From positions 1-64,000 of the forward strand of contig JARSSM010000014.1 of assembly GCA_029624735.1 (NCBI GenBank): DNA of 64,000 nt, given 5' to 3'. The translations under genes were made by a program, and so were the position numbers. Every line of letters starts with the position of its first letter. Positions within the stretch are counted from its first letter, which is position 1. Of this stretch, positions 8,532 through 16,140 are shown piece by piece. Below the pieces are notes generated by a model. It saw nothing but the letters and a program-made list of their open reading frames with translations, made no database searches and was not told where the DNA came from. This DNA is from Defluviicoccus sp. Lineage in GTDB: Bacteria; Pseudomonadota; Alphaproteobacteria; Rhodospirillales; Defluviicoccaceae.

Positions 8532-10534
8532 TTCTTGTCCCCCTCCACCTTCAGCCCCTTCTGCGCCAGGAAGCGGGCCAGCATCAACGCATCGGTTTGA
8601 AGCGGTTCGCCGGTCGTGTCTCCGCGCGGACCGGTCGCTTCGTTCGTGTGGGGCCGCGAAATCTGGCGGATGGTGCGGATCAGCTCGCGTTCTCTCTGCT
8701 TGCGCTCCTCCTTGTCGCCGTCCTCTTTCGGCAATTCCCTGCTGCCGGAACGCTCGGCGGCAAGGATGGCCTCAAGTTCGTTTGGCGTCAGGTTCAACTC
8801 GTCGAAACGATCCCCGATCGGATCGAGATAGCGCGTGCGCAGGTTGTAGATGAAGCGGCTGGAGAACGGCCGCTCGTCGCGCATCTGAGCTGCAATCTCC
8901 CCGATCTTCTCGGTAAGGAACGAACAGTCCGAAAGCGTCCATGTCGCCACCCACTCGACCGCCTTTCCGCTTGGCTTCAGGACCGAGCACGCGATCGAAT
9001 CGCGGCCGTTCCTGTCCTTCGCGATGTCTTCCAGCAACCGCCGCGACTCCTCGACCACGTGCCGGAACGGCTCGTGATGATCGGCAAAAACCAATCCGGC
9101 GGAGATGGTCTGCGGATCGTCACCGGGCCACGCGTTCACGTAGGCCCGGCGCAGTTCGAGCGCCGCTTTCAGTGCGTCCTCGATCGGGAACAGCGCCAGA
9201 ACGTCGTCGCCGCCCGCATAGACGAGAACACCGTTGTTTTTCCGAACGAGGTCCTGCACCCTCACTGTGAACCGCTGGAGTGCCTCCGAGACCTTATCAT
9301 CACCAAGAGTCTCGAGAAGACTGCCAACATTGTCCCCGTCCATCCGCAACAGCGCGAAATAGCCGGCGGGTGCACCCACCTTATTAGTAAGTTCCTCGAA
9401 GCTGTTCATAATCGTGACACGGATATCGGCGTGTCTGGCGTCGTTTGGGGTATCGATTGGATTGCTGTTCTTATCGAGAAGCGGCATCGCCCGACGGTTC
9501 TTGAGGTCGTTCTCATCGAAAAAATTGGCATCGAGCTCCTTGAATCGCCCCTCCTCCGGTAGGCAGGAGATTTGGCTTTTCTGCTCGGCGAAATGTAGCG
9601 GGTGAAGATTCTTTTCGACGAGCGTGGCATAGCTCTCACATAGGTTCTGTTCGTTCTTCCATGCCCTCGTGATCCAGTGCGCCGCGGCGATGTGGCCGGT
9701 GGAGGGCCAGTTGCCACCACCTTCACGACAGGGATCCCAGCCGAAAACATCCGTTCGTGCTTTCGGCGAGAGCCGAGGAAACAGCCGCTTGATCAGCGCG
9801 ATCGCGCACAGCCGCTCGCCCTCGACGATATCGAGCAGCAGCTTGTTTCCCTTCCAGTCATCAAGATCGCGGAATGCATTCCAGAATTTGTCCTGCCTGT
9901 TATCGTCCTTGCTGCCGTCCGGCTTCCTGCGCGCACCTTCCCGTGCCCGCACGTAGCCGGAAATCTCCTGCCAGTCGCCCATCAGCGTGCAATGATCACC
10001 GCCCTTGTTCTCGTCATGCGGTTGGTGGCTGCGCCAACTCTTCCGGTTATCGAGCCAAGCGCCGTCGTTGCCGCCTCGCTCGCCTTTCACCCACCGGATT
10101 TCCCAGAAATTCCCAACTTGGCGGTCCCAGATTGACTGCGTCTCTTTGCCTTTAGACGCAACTTTGTCAGGGAACGCATCCCGAACCGCAGCAGCCAGAT
10201 TTTTCCACGCATCGTCAACCGCCTTCCCGCACACTGCGGGATCGAAGTCCTGCGGCACCTCCGCCTTAAACCGGTTCGGCACAGTGGCGATGGAAGGGGA
10301 ACTTGCGGGTCGGACGCCTTCTAATTTCGCGGTTACTGCATTTATCAAGTCATCGTTAGCGACATGCGGGAATAGAATGCTCTTGCGCCAATCGGGAATC
10401 GATGCAATCGCATGAGCCGTCAGCCATGACAGCAGAAACGACCCGGCCCAAAGATCGCGTGTCCGCCGTGCCGTGCCGATAAATCCTTGCACTGGACCCA
10501 GGAAGAAATGAAGAATGTGCTTATTGTCAGTCAT
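8528..10534 (-). CDS. cmr2: Type III-B Cas10 (Cmr2) without HD nuclease domain
   Basis: A 668-residue Cas10 of the Cmr type, the large subunit that makes cyclic oligoadenylate when target RNA binds. The N-terminus begins directly with the first Palm-like fold (LHFFLGPVQGFIGTARRTRD). There is no preceding HD domain and no HD motif, so single-strand DNase activity is probably absent. The second Palm (GGDEF-like cyclase) domain has metal-binding MDGDNVGSLL near residues 398-407 and the catalytic GGDD at 441-444 (VYAGGDDVLALF). A helical C-terminus follows. The start overlaps the cmr1b stop and the end overlaps cmr3, by four bases each. Signalling through Csx1, with NE0113 as a likely off-switch, fits this architecture. 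Confidence 0.93.
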   Translation of the reverse strand: MTDNKHILHFFLGPVQGFIGTARRTRDLWAGSFLLSWLTAHAIASIPDWRKSILFPHVANDDLINAVTAKLEGVRPASSPSIATVPNRFKAEVPQDFDPAVCGKAVDDAWKNLAAAVRDAFPDKVASKGKETQSIWDRQVGNFWEIRWVKGERGGNDGAWLDNRKSWRSHQPHDENKGGDHCTLMGDWQEISGYVRAREGARRKPDGSKDDNRQDKFWNAFRDLDDWKGNKLLLDIVEGERLCAIALIKRLFPRLSPKARTDVFGWDPCREGGGNWPSTGHIAAAHWITRAWKNEQNLCESYATLVEKNLHPLHFAEQKSQISCLPEEGRFKELDANFFDENDLKNRRAMPLLDKNSNPIDTPNDARHADIRVTIMNSFEELTNKVGAPAGYFALLRMDGDNVGSLLETLGDDKVSEALQRFTVRVQDLVRKNNGVLVYAGGDDVLALFPIEDALKAALELRRAYVNAWPGDDPQTISAGLVFADHHEPFRHVVEESRRLLEDIAKDRNGRDSIACSVLKPSGKAVEWVATWTLSDCSFLTEKIGEIAAQMRDERPFSSRFIYNLRTRYLDPIGDRFDELNLTPNELEAILAAERSGSRELPKEDGDKEERKQRERELIRTIRQISRPHTNEATGPRGDTTGEPLQTDALMLARFLAQKGLKVEGDKK

Positions 10535-11979
10535 GGCAGGATAGCCTTTCGCGTGTATGGCGAAAAATACTCATGCGTTTGTCCGCGCGAATCAGTGAAT
10601 CCATCCAGAAATCGCTCGACAACGCCGTAATCAACGTTCTCGTCAATAAGAGTGCCCTTCTCTTCCTTTGTATTATTATCCACCTTTACGATCTTGATGC
10701 TTGCGGGGCGCACTACCCCATTCTCACGGATCTCCGGAAGGAACCGCGCCGGCAGGAAAGCGATGACGCCGATGAAGCCGTGTCCAAGCGGGTGGACGTG
10801 GAAGAGCAGGGGGCTGGCCCGGCGGTCGTGCCGCTCGCCTTCGACCTTCAGGCACTTGGCGTAGTTGTGCGGCAGACCAAATGCGACACGCATGGGATGC
10901 TGCATCGGTTTCGTAGGGCAGGCGCCGTCAAGAGCACCACGCGGCACGGCCCATCGGCCGCTATTCGGCGGCTTGAAGCCATCATGATCGTGCCGAAAGT
11001 TCCCCTCGCCGGCGGGGCGTTTCCACCCCCGGTAACGAAGGAAGGCATCCCCGAGTTCGCTCAGCAAAGGCACGGCACTGGTTCCGTGTTTCACGATCTC
11101 GACCCGGGAGGCAGCCGAGAACACGGTGAATGGCATCGGCTCCGTGCTGGCGGAGAACGGTAGCGGCAGTAGTTTTCTCAAGAGGTCCCGGTAGGCGTCG
11201 TCTGTCCCGGGCGGCGACCACGCTGGGACCGCCTTCCCCGCGAGGGTTCCGGTCAACTCGACCAGCGCCAGTGAGCCCCAGCCGCGCCGGCTCCGGGCAC
11301 CAAGGCCACCGACGAGACCAATCAGTTTCAAAGTGGCGAGAACATCCTCGACATCAGCGCGTTGTGCTCGCCTGCGCTTGTCAAACTCCTCATCCGCTTC
11401 GCCCTCCTTCCTCGTCAGCGGCCTGACCTTGAGCGCGAGGGTGAACGAACCACCGGCAGGAAAGCAGGAGCGGAGGAGTTGTCCGCCCTTCTCCTTTGGA
11501 ATGCGATTGCCTTTGGCGTCCAGGCAATAATCCCTGCCACGCTTCCTCCAAGTGGTGAACGCGTTGATCACGCCGTACCCCAAATACCGGGCACCTCTTC
11601 CGACGACATCCTCCTTTGGATCAGTTGATGTGTCCGCGGAAGCGGTCGTTCCGGTCTCGTTCAAGACGCGACCGGCGTCGATCGGCGTTCCGAGCGAAGA
11701 GTCGACAAGCGCCAACCGCATGAGGGATTGACCGCAACTCTCCCCCACCCCAGCGCTGCCAAACAACCGCGCTTCGGCCGCTGCGAGTTTTTTCAGCGCG
11801 CAAGCAGCATCGACACTGCACGTTTGCAACAGGCGTGGATATGCTCGCGCACGCCACCAGAACCGCAGGACGCCTCGAAAACTAGCAACGCTAAAACCGG
11901 ACGCGCTCTTTTCAGCATCGCCGAGGAACAACGGCGTGACAACACTGTAGGTTGCATGACACGATGCAAATGCGGCCAT
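10531..11979 (-). CDS. cmr1: Type III-B RAMP protein Cmr1 (copy b)
   Basis: A 482-residue second Cmr1-family RAMP protein at the head of the operon. The N-terminus reads TYSVVTPLFLGDAEKS, then SFRGVLRFWWRARAYPR, the clearest Cmr1 signature in the window, followed by the AEARLFGS element. A glycine-rich loop (GGLGARSRRGWGSL) lies mid-protein. Residues seen differ widely from copy a at 3744-5123, so this is an old duplication or separate acquisition rather than a recent copy. It ends with an ATGA overlap onto cmr2. Which copy occupies the canonical Cmr1 position cannot be told from sequence alone; copy b's standard motif and position before cas10 favour it. Confidence 0.85.
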   Translation of the reverse strand: MAAFASCHATYSVVTPLFLGDAEKSASGFSVASFRGVLRFWWRARAYPRLLQTCSVDAACALKKLAAAEARLFGSAGVGESCGQSLMRLALVDSSLGTPIDAGRVLNETGTTASADTSTDPKEDVVGRGARYLGYGVINAFTTWRKRGRDYCLDAKGNRIPKEKGGQLLRSCFPAGGSFTLALKVRPLTRKEGEADEEFDKRRRAQRADVEDVLATLKLIGLVGGLGARSRRGWGSLALVELTGTLAGKAVPAWSPPGTDDAYRDLLRKLLPLPFSASTEPMPFTVFSAASRVEIVKHGTSAVPLLSELGDAFLRYRGWKRPAGEGNFRHDHDGFKPPNSGRWAVPRGALDGACPTKPMQHPMRVAFGLPHNYAKCLKVEGERHDRRASPLLFHVHPLGHGFIGVIAFLPARFLPEIRENGVVRPASIKIVKVDNNTKEEKGTLIDENVDYGVVERFLDGFTDSRGQTHEYFSPYTRKAILP

Positions 11980-12037
11980 TCGCCCCTCCCCGAATGTTCA
12001 CCAGGGCTCTTTGGCCCCTTGTGACCCGACAAACACG

Positions 12038-12065
12038 AGCATAGTTGAAACGCAACATTGCGCAA
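12038..12065 (-). promoter_or_regulatory. Candidate promoter of the Cmr operon
   Basis: On the minus strand, a TTGCGC (12065-12060) and TATGCT (12043-12038) pair is separated by 16 bases, about 60 bases before the cmr1b ATG at 11979. The -10 box is fair and the -35 weak. It is the best match in the short gap upstream of the operon. Confidence 0.35.
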
Positions 12066-12100
12066 TCGGTTTCGGGCGTTTCGGGGATGCGGCCGAGCAA

Positions 12101-12184
12101 CCCAGCCTGCACGCGCTGCGATCTCATTCGCCGCTCAAGGATCTGGACTTCGACCATGCCGGCGTGCGCGAGGTCGATCTTTGA
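12101..12184 (+). pseudogene. Possible antitoxin C-terminal fragment
   Basis: This frame encodes a short tail ending LKDLDFDHAGVREVDL and stops with a TGA at 12182-12184 that overlaps a TTG start of the PIN-domain remnant (TTGA). Small antitoxins often overlap their toxin in this way. No upstream start or DNA-binding domain can be found before the cmr leader, so if real it has lost its N-terminus. The family is not recognised. Confidence 0.3.
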
Positions 12185-12435
12185 GCCGGCGGCGGGTCGA
12201 CGCCAACGTCATCTCGGAACTGCGCAAATCGAACTGCGACCCGGCGGCTAAGGCGCGGACCGATACGCAACCTCCGGAAAGCCTGCACTTGAGCCGCGTG
12301 ACGCTCGCCGAGATCCGCTTCGGCATCGAGCGCGTCACCGATGCCACGTTCCGTGGCACCTTGCTGGCCTGGCTCGATGACACAGTGCGGCCCTGGTTCG
12401 CCGAGCGCATCCTCGATATTGATGCTGTCGAGAGC
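12181..12435 (+). pseudogene. Truncated VapC/FitB-like PIN-domain toxin
   Basis: From a TTG at 12181 the frame reads VDANVISELRKS, then QPPESLHLSRVTLAEIRFGI, then a WLDDTVRPWF and ILDID segment. This is the N-terminal two-thirds of a VapC-type PIN ribonuclease, with the first catalytic Asp (in VDANVISE) and the Glu (LAEIRFG) visible. The expected C-terminal part with the remaining acidic residues (the D-x-LIAATA and TRNxxDF regions) is missing. After about 12,435 the sequence no longer matches the family and runs into the 3' end of the helicase gene. The toxin should be inactive. The break marks the junction between the CRISPR and restriction segments. Confidence 0.7.
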
Positions 12436-12463
12436 AACCCGGTTCGAAACAGCGGGACGCGCG

Positions 12464-14557
12464 TCACTCTGGGCGAACGTGTTCCGCATCGAGGAAGTCG
12501 CCCAGAAACTCCGATCCCGGCTCCACCCCTGTGACGAGAAGCTGATCTCGCGCGCGGGTGCAGGCGACGTACAGGAGATGCCGCTCGGTATTGTAGACCT
12601 CTTCGAGATCGGACTCGTCCGCGACGCTCGCGATCCGGTCCTGCAACGGCAGTACGTCGTCGTCGCAGGCCATGACGGCAACGGCCCGGAATTCCAAGCC
12701 TTTGGCCAGATGCATGGTGCTGATGGAGATCCTGCCCGCCTGTGTCTGTACATCGTCGGCAAGGACGATGCCCTGCGCACCGGCCCGCTCGACCGCCGCG
12801 ATCGCCCGGTCCAGCTCGGCTTCGGAGCGGACGAAGACGCCAATCTCTTGCGGCAGAAAACCCTCCTTCAGCCGTTCGACGATCCATGCGGCAACACCGG
12901 CCGCCTCCTCGTCCGCGCTACCCAAAATCTCGACCCGCGGCGGCGGACCGTTGAAGACCGAGATCGTCCCTTTCCGGCTCTCGACATTGCCGTCCACGTC
13001 GGCGAGGGACAAAGGCAACAGGCGGTCGGCCTGAGACCTGATCTGGTGCGAGGTGCGGTAATTGATCCGCAGCGTGAACGAGCGGCCCCGAACATCGATA
13101 CCGAGCGTCTTCCATGAGAACGGCGTCTGAAAAATCCGCTGGCCAAGATCTCCGGCAAAAAAGAGGCTATCCGGCCTGACGCTCCCCAGCGCGGCAAGGA
13201 AGCGCATCGCCGGAACGCCCATATCCTGCGCCTCGTCAATCACCGCGAAGGCAAAGGGCCTGTCCGCTCCGGCCTCGAAGTGTGCCGCCAGCCGCCCGAA
13301 CACATCCGGCCAGGTCAAAAGGCCGCGCCGGTCCAGCTCCGCCCGGACAGCGTCGAAGATCGCCCAGAGCGCCTCCCGCTGCTTGCCGCCGATCCGGGTC
13401 TTGCGCCCCAGGCGGGCAACGTCGCGGTAATCCTCCCAGGTCCGGAGTTGCCACGCATCGACAACGTCGGACCACTCCCCCTTCAGAAACGCCTCAGAAA
13501 AGCGACCGCCGCCCGCCTTTTCCGCCGCCTCCTTCAGCAGCGCGGCGACAAGCGCATCTGACGCAATGGCCGGTTTGCCGAACAGCTCCGCATACAGCGC
13601 CTGCGCGACCCCCGTGATCGAGTGAACCGCGATCCGCTCGCAAACGCCCGGCTCGTTTCCGGCGAGGCGGCTGAGCTTCATTCGCAGCGCCCCCGCCAGC
13701 GTCGCCGAAAACGTCGTGAGCAACACCCCGGCCTCGGGGTGCCTCCGTGCGAGATGAACGGCGCGGTGCAGCGCCACGATCGTCTTGCCCGTGCCCGCCG
13801 AACCGGAAATCCGCGCCGGACCGCTGTAATCGCGCTCGACATAGGCCCGCTGCGCCGGATGGAGAAAGACGGTCCACTTCTCCCACGGGAATTCAAGCGC
13901 CCGCTCCAGCTCCTCGACATTCGCGAGCACACGGAATCGGCGCTGCGCGTCCGGATGACTGAACGGATCGGCCGAAACGGGAACGACCGCCGGAACAGAC
14001 GGCTTCACGCCGGTGGCAAGATCCAGCAGCGCCTCGGCGGCCTCCTGCGGCAGATGGTCGCCAAGATCGAATAGCGTGTCTTCAGTTGCAGCGCGCACGT
14101 CGGCCAGCCATTCGGCGGGAACGCCGTAACCGAGCAACGCCTCGTCCCCGATCCCGTCAAAGAGAAGCGGCTTCACCGCAATTGGAGCCGCGACCTCAAC
14201 CGGCTGATGGATCACGATTTCCTCGACCCGCTCGCGGATTTCGACGAGCTGCGCCGCGCCGGTGGTGGGATGCCGCTCGATCTTCCGCCGCTCCGCCCAG
14301 CGATAGGCGTCGTCGTGATGATCGACGTAACAGAGCAGCAGGCTCGCCTCGGTGCGGTGGACGATGAGGCGGATATCGGCATTGACGCGGACGGACCAGA
14401 AATTCGGGTCCTTCGCCTTGTCCAGCCGGTGGAATTTCATCCCCGGCGCGGACGGATCGAGCTGCAAATCGAACGCCGTCGTCTTGACGACCTTCTGCTC
14501 CTGCCCGGTCAACCGGGCGAGGCTGTCAGTGAAGGTATCTGCGATCCGAAATTCCAT
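12464..14557 (-). CDS. UvrD-like superfamily 1 helicase with RelE/ParE-like N-terminal domain
   Basis: A 697-residue protein. Residues 1-95 resemble a RelE/ParE toxin fold (SLARLTGQEQKVV, GMKFHRLDKAKDPNFWSVRV, ADIRLIVHRT, HDDAYRWA). Superfamily 1 helicase motifs follow: Walker A GSAGTGKT 252-259, motif II VIDEAQD 439-445, motif III AGDLGQRIF near 468, STMHLAKGLEF near 610, and YVACTRARDQL near 665. It should be a DNA-translocating ATPase; the toxin-like part may be a binding module. It is the last gene of the restriction operon, and its ATG overlaps the upstream stop by one base (TAATG). Helicases of this layout occur in defence islands, but their role is not established. The 3' end abuts the VapC remnant. 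Confidence 0.85.
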   Translation of the reverse strand: MEFRIADTFTDSLARLTGQEQKVVKTTAFDLQLDPSAPGMKFHRLDKAKDPNFWSVRVNADIRLIVHRTEASLLLCYVDHHDDAYRWAERRKIERHPTTGAAQLVEIRERVEEIVIHQPVEVAAPIAVKPLLFDGIGDEALLGYGVPAEWLADVRAATEDTLFDLGDHLPQEAAEALLDLATGVKPSVPAVVPVSADPFSHPDAQRRFRVLANVEELERALEFPWEKWTVFLHPAQRAYVERDYSGPARISGSAGTGKTIVALHRAVHLARRHPEAGVLLTTFSATLAGALRMKLSRLAGNEPGVCERIAVHSITGVAQALYAELFGKPAIASDALVAALLKEAAEKAGGGRFSEAFLKGEWSDVVDAWQLRTWEDYRDVARLGRKTRIGGKQREALWAIFDAVRAELDRRGLLTWPDVFGRLAAHFEAGADRPFAFAVIDEAQDMGVPAMRFLAALGSVRPDSLFFAGDLGQRIFQTPFSWKTLGIDVRGRSFTLRINYRTSHQIRSQADRLLPLSLADVDGNVESRKGTISVFNGPPPRVEILGSADEEAAGVAAWIVERLKEGFLPQEIGVFVRSEAELDRAIAAVERAGAQGIVLADDVQTQAGRISISTMHLAKGLEFRAVAVMACDDDVLPLQDRIASVADESDLEEVYNTERHLLYVACTRARDQLLVTGVEPGSEFLGDFLDAEHVRPE

Positions 14558-16125
14558 TAGGCACCATTCCCGGAAACCTTAGATGCCGGCGGCGACCCCA
14601 CCCCAGCGGCAGAAAGCTGGGCGTGCCAAATCACATCAACGTGCGCCAATGCATATTGAATCTGCGTCTTCAGGTTAACACTATCAAATGACTCATAGCA
14701 GTGCTTCAGGAGAGGAAGCACGTAACCCGCATCGACCTCATCCTCTTCCAGTGTACGAACAGCCTTTAGGAATGCGTTGCAGGCATCCTCGTCAGCCGGA
14801 AAAACGGCTGTTTTACTCAACAGTAGCGTTCGTTGTGCCTCTACAGATTTTTTCTTCGGGGCACCCGTTGGGGACCGTTGTTTTTTTATCCTGGATATGA
14901 TGTCGTGAACATGCTTCTGCTTTGCAGACTTCTCACTCTGAAGAAGGGCGATCGCAGCCTTCTCCGATAGATTGGCATGACGAATGTAGTAGAAAACCGG
15001 CAACCATAATTTCGAAGAATGAGCGAGATGACGAATATACATCGTGGGATCGGCAACATCGCTTTGATTGAAAAAATCCTCCATAAGATCCGCATCGGTT
15101 AAGTGAAATTTCTTAAGCACGATCTTGGTGGGGTGAACTTCACTGGCGGACAAAGGTTGAACATCACCGATCAGCTTCAAAGTCGTGGCGCCCTCGGTTT
15201 CAGAAAAGTGACCCTCGGCCACGAACTTGAGTTTAGGTATCAATTTCTCATCTATCAGGAAGCGCCCGGTCGGGCCGGAAACCTCTCCGGTAGCGGTGTC
15301 GAGAATAGCAACGTTCTCAACGCCCGCTCTCTCTACACGGGTAAGAACATCCGCCCATTGGCGTTCGGTCTGGCGGGAACGTTCACTTAAAATCTGGACC
15401 AATTCCGCGTATTTGATCCTGCGTGTTTCGCCTGGGTAACGATAATAAATTTCGCTCTCACTCAGAACTGATCCCGCATCTTTGGTGCAGATGATAGGCT
15501 TGTGCGAGGAAGAACGAACGTAAATCAACCCAATCACTTTTCCAGCAATGCCGATTTCCGTCTTTTCCCATATCGGAACGGGGGAAAAGTGTTCAGAAAG
15601 ATACTGGTTCAGTTTTGCAGGATCGTAATTGTTCAGCTTTCCAGAGTTAATACCTGTGATTGCCTTGTCAGCGTCCCGAACACCAAAAATCAGGAATCCG
15701 CCTCTGGCATTCGCGAGGCTTGCAATTACACGCGCATACTCATTCAAGTTACCGAAATTAATACTTTCTTTGCACTCGACGCGGTCGGTTTCACCGATTT
15801 CCAGAATGTCCTTAGTACCTTCCTTCACACGAAACAGGCTGGTTAGATTAACGGGATGGAGCGGGTTCTCTTCAAAAAACGTATGGCGCGCATCGCCCGG
15901 CGACCTGTAGGTCCGTACGAACGCTGCGACCTGTGCTGGATTGGCTGGACTAACGTCCTTGTGGATCTCGCCCTTCCGTATCTCTGCTACGCGAAAGGGA
16001 CTGACGGTGCGATCGGGACGCGAAAAATAGGCGATGATCTGGTCGCCGGTAAAATTGTCGTCGTCCAGCATGGCCTTGATGAGGGCTGCCTCCCATTCCT
16101 CGATATTTCGGGTTCCCTTCGCCAT
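14557..16125 (-). CDS. AlbA_2 (Schlafen-like) domain protein in restriction operon
   Basis: A 522-residue protein. Residues 114-149 (DRVECKESINFGN, then ASLANARGGFLIFGV) are the signature of the AlbA_2/Schlafen nuclease-like domain, including the E-x-K pair at 117-119. The C-terminal 250 residues are helical, rich in charged residues and unrecognised. The gene is markedly more AT-rich than its neighbours, a sign of independent acquisition. It starts 15 bases after mod and its stop overlaps the helicase ATG by one base, so it is translationally coupled to the helicase. AlbA_2 proteins with restriction-modification genes may sense or cut nucleic acid; the function here is inferred from context. 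Confidence 0.8.
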   Translation of the reverse strand: MAKGTRNIEEWEAALIKAMLDDDNFTGDQIIAYFSRPDRTVSPFRVAEIRKGEIHKDVSPANPAQVAAFVRTYRSPGDARHTFFEENPLHPVNLTSLFRVKEGTKDILEIGETDRVECKESINFGNLNEYARVIASLANARGGFLIFGVRDADKAITGINSGKLNNYDPAKLNQYLSEHFSPVPIWEKTEIGIAGKVIGLIYVRSSSHKPIICTKDAGSVLSESEIYYRYPGETRRIKYAELVQILSERSRQTERQWADVLTRVERAGVENVAILDTATGEVSGPTGRFLIDEKLIPKLKFVAEGHFSETEGATTLKLIGDVQPLSASEVHPTKIVLKKFHLTDADLMEDFFNQSDVADPTMYIRHLAHSSKLWLPVFYYIRHANLSEKAAIALLQSEKSAKQKHVHDIISRIKKQRSPTGAPKKKSVEAQRTLLLSKTAVFPADEDACNAFLKAVRTLEEDEVDAGYVLPLLKHCYESFDSVNLKTQIQYALAHVDVIWHAQLSAAGVGSPPASKVSGNGA

Positions 16126-16140
16126 GGTTCACGCGATCGC

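Noticed and set aside
1..12065. CRISPR repeat-spacer array
   Set aside because: No regularly spaced repeats were found; the two 20-bp copies at 4-48 are too few and too diverged.
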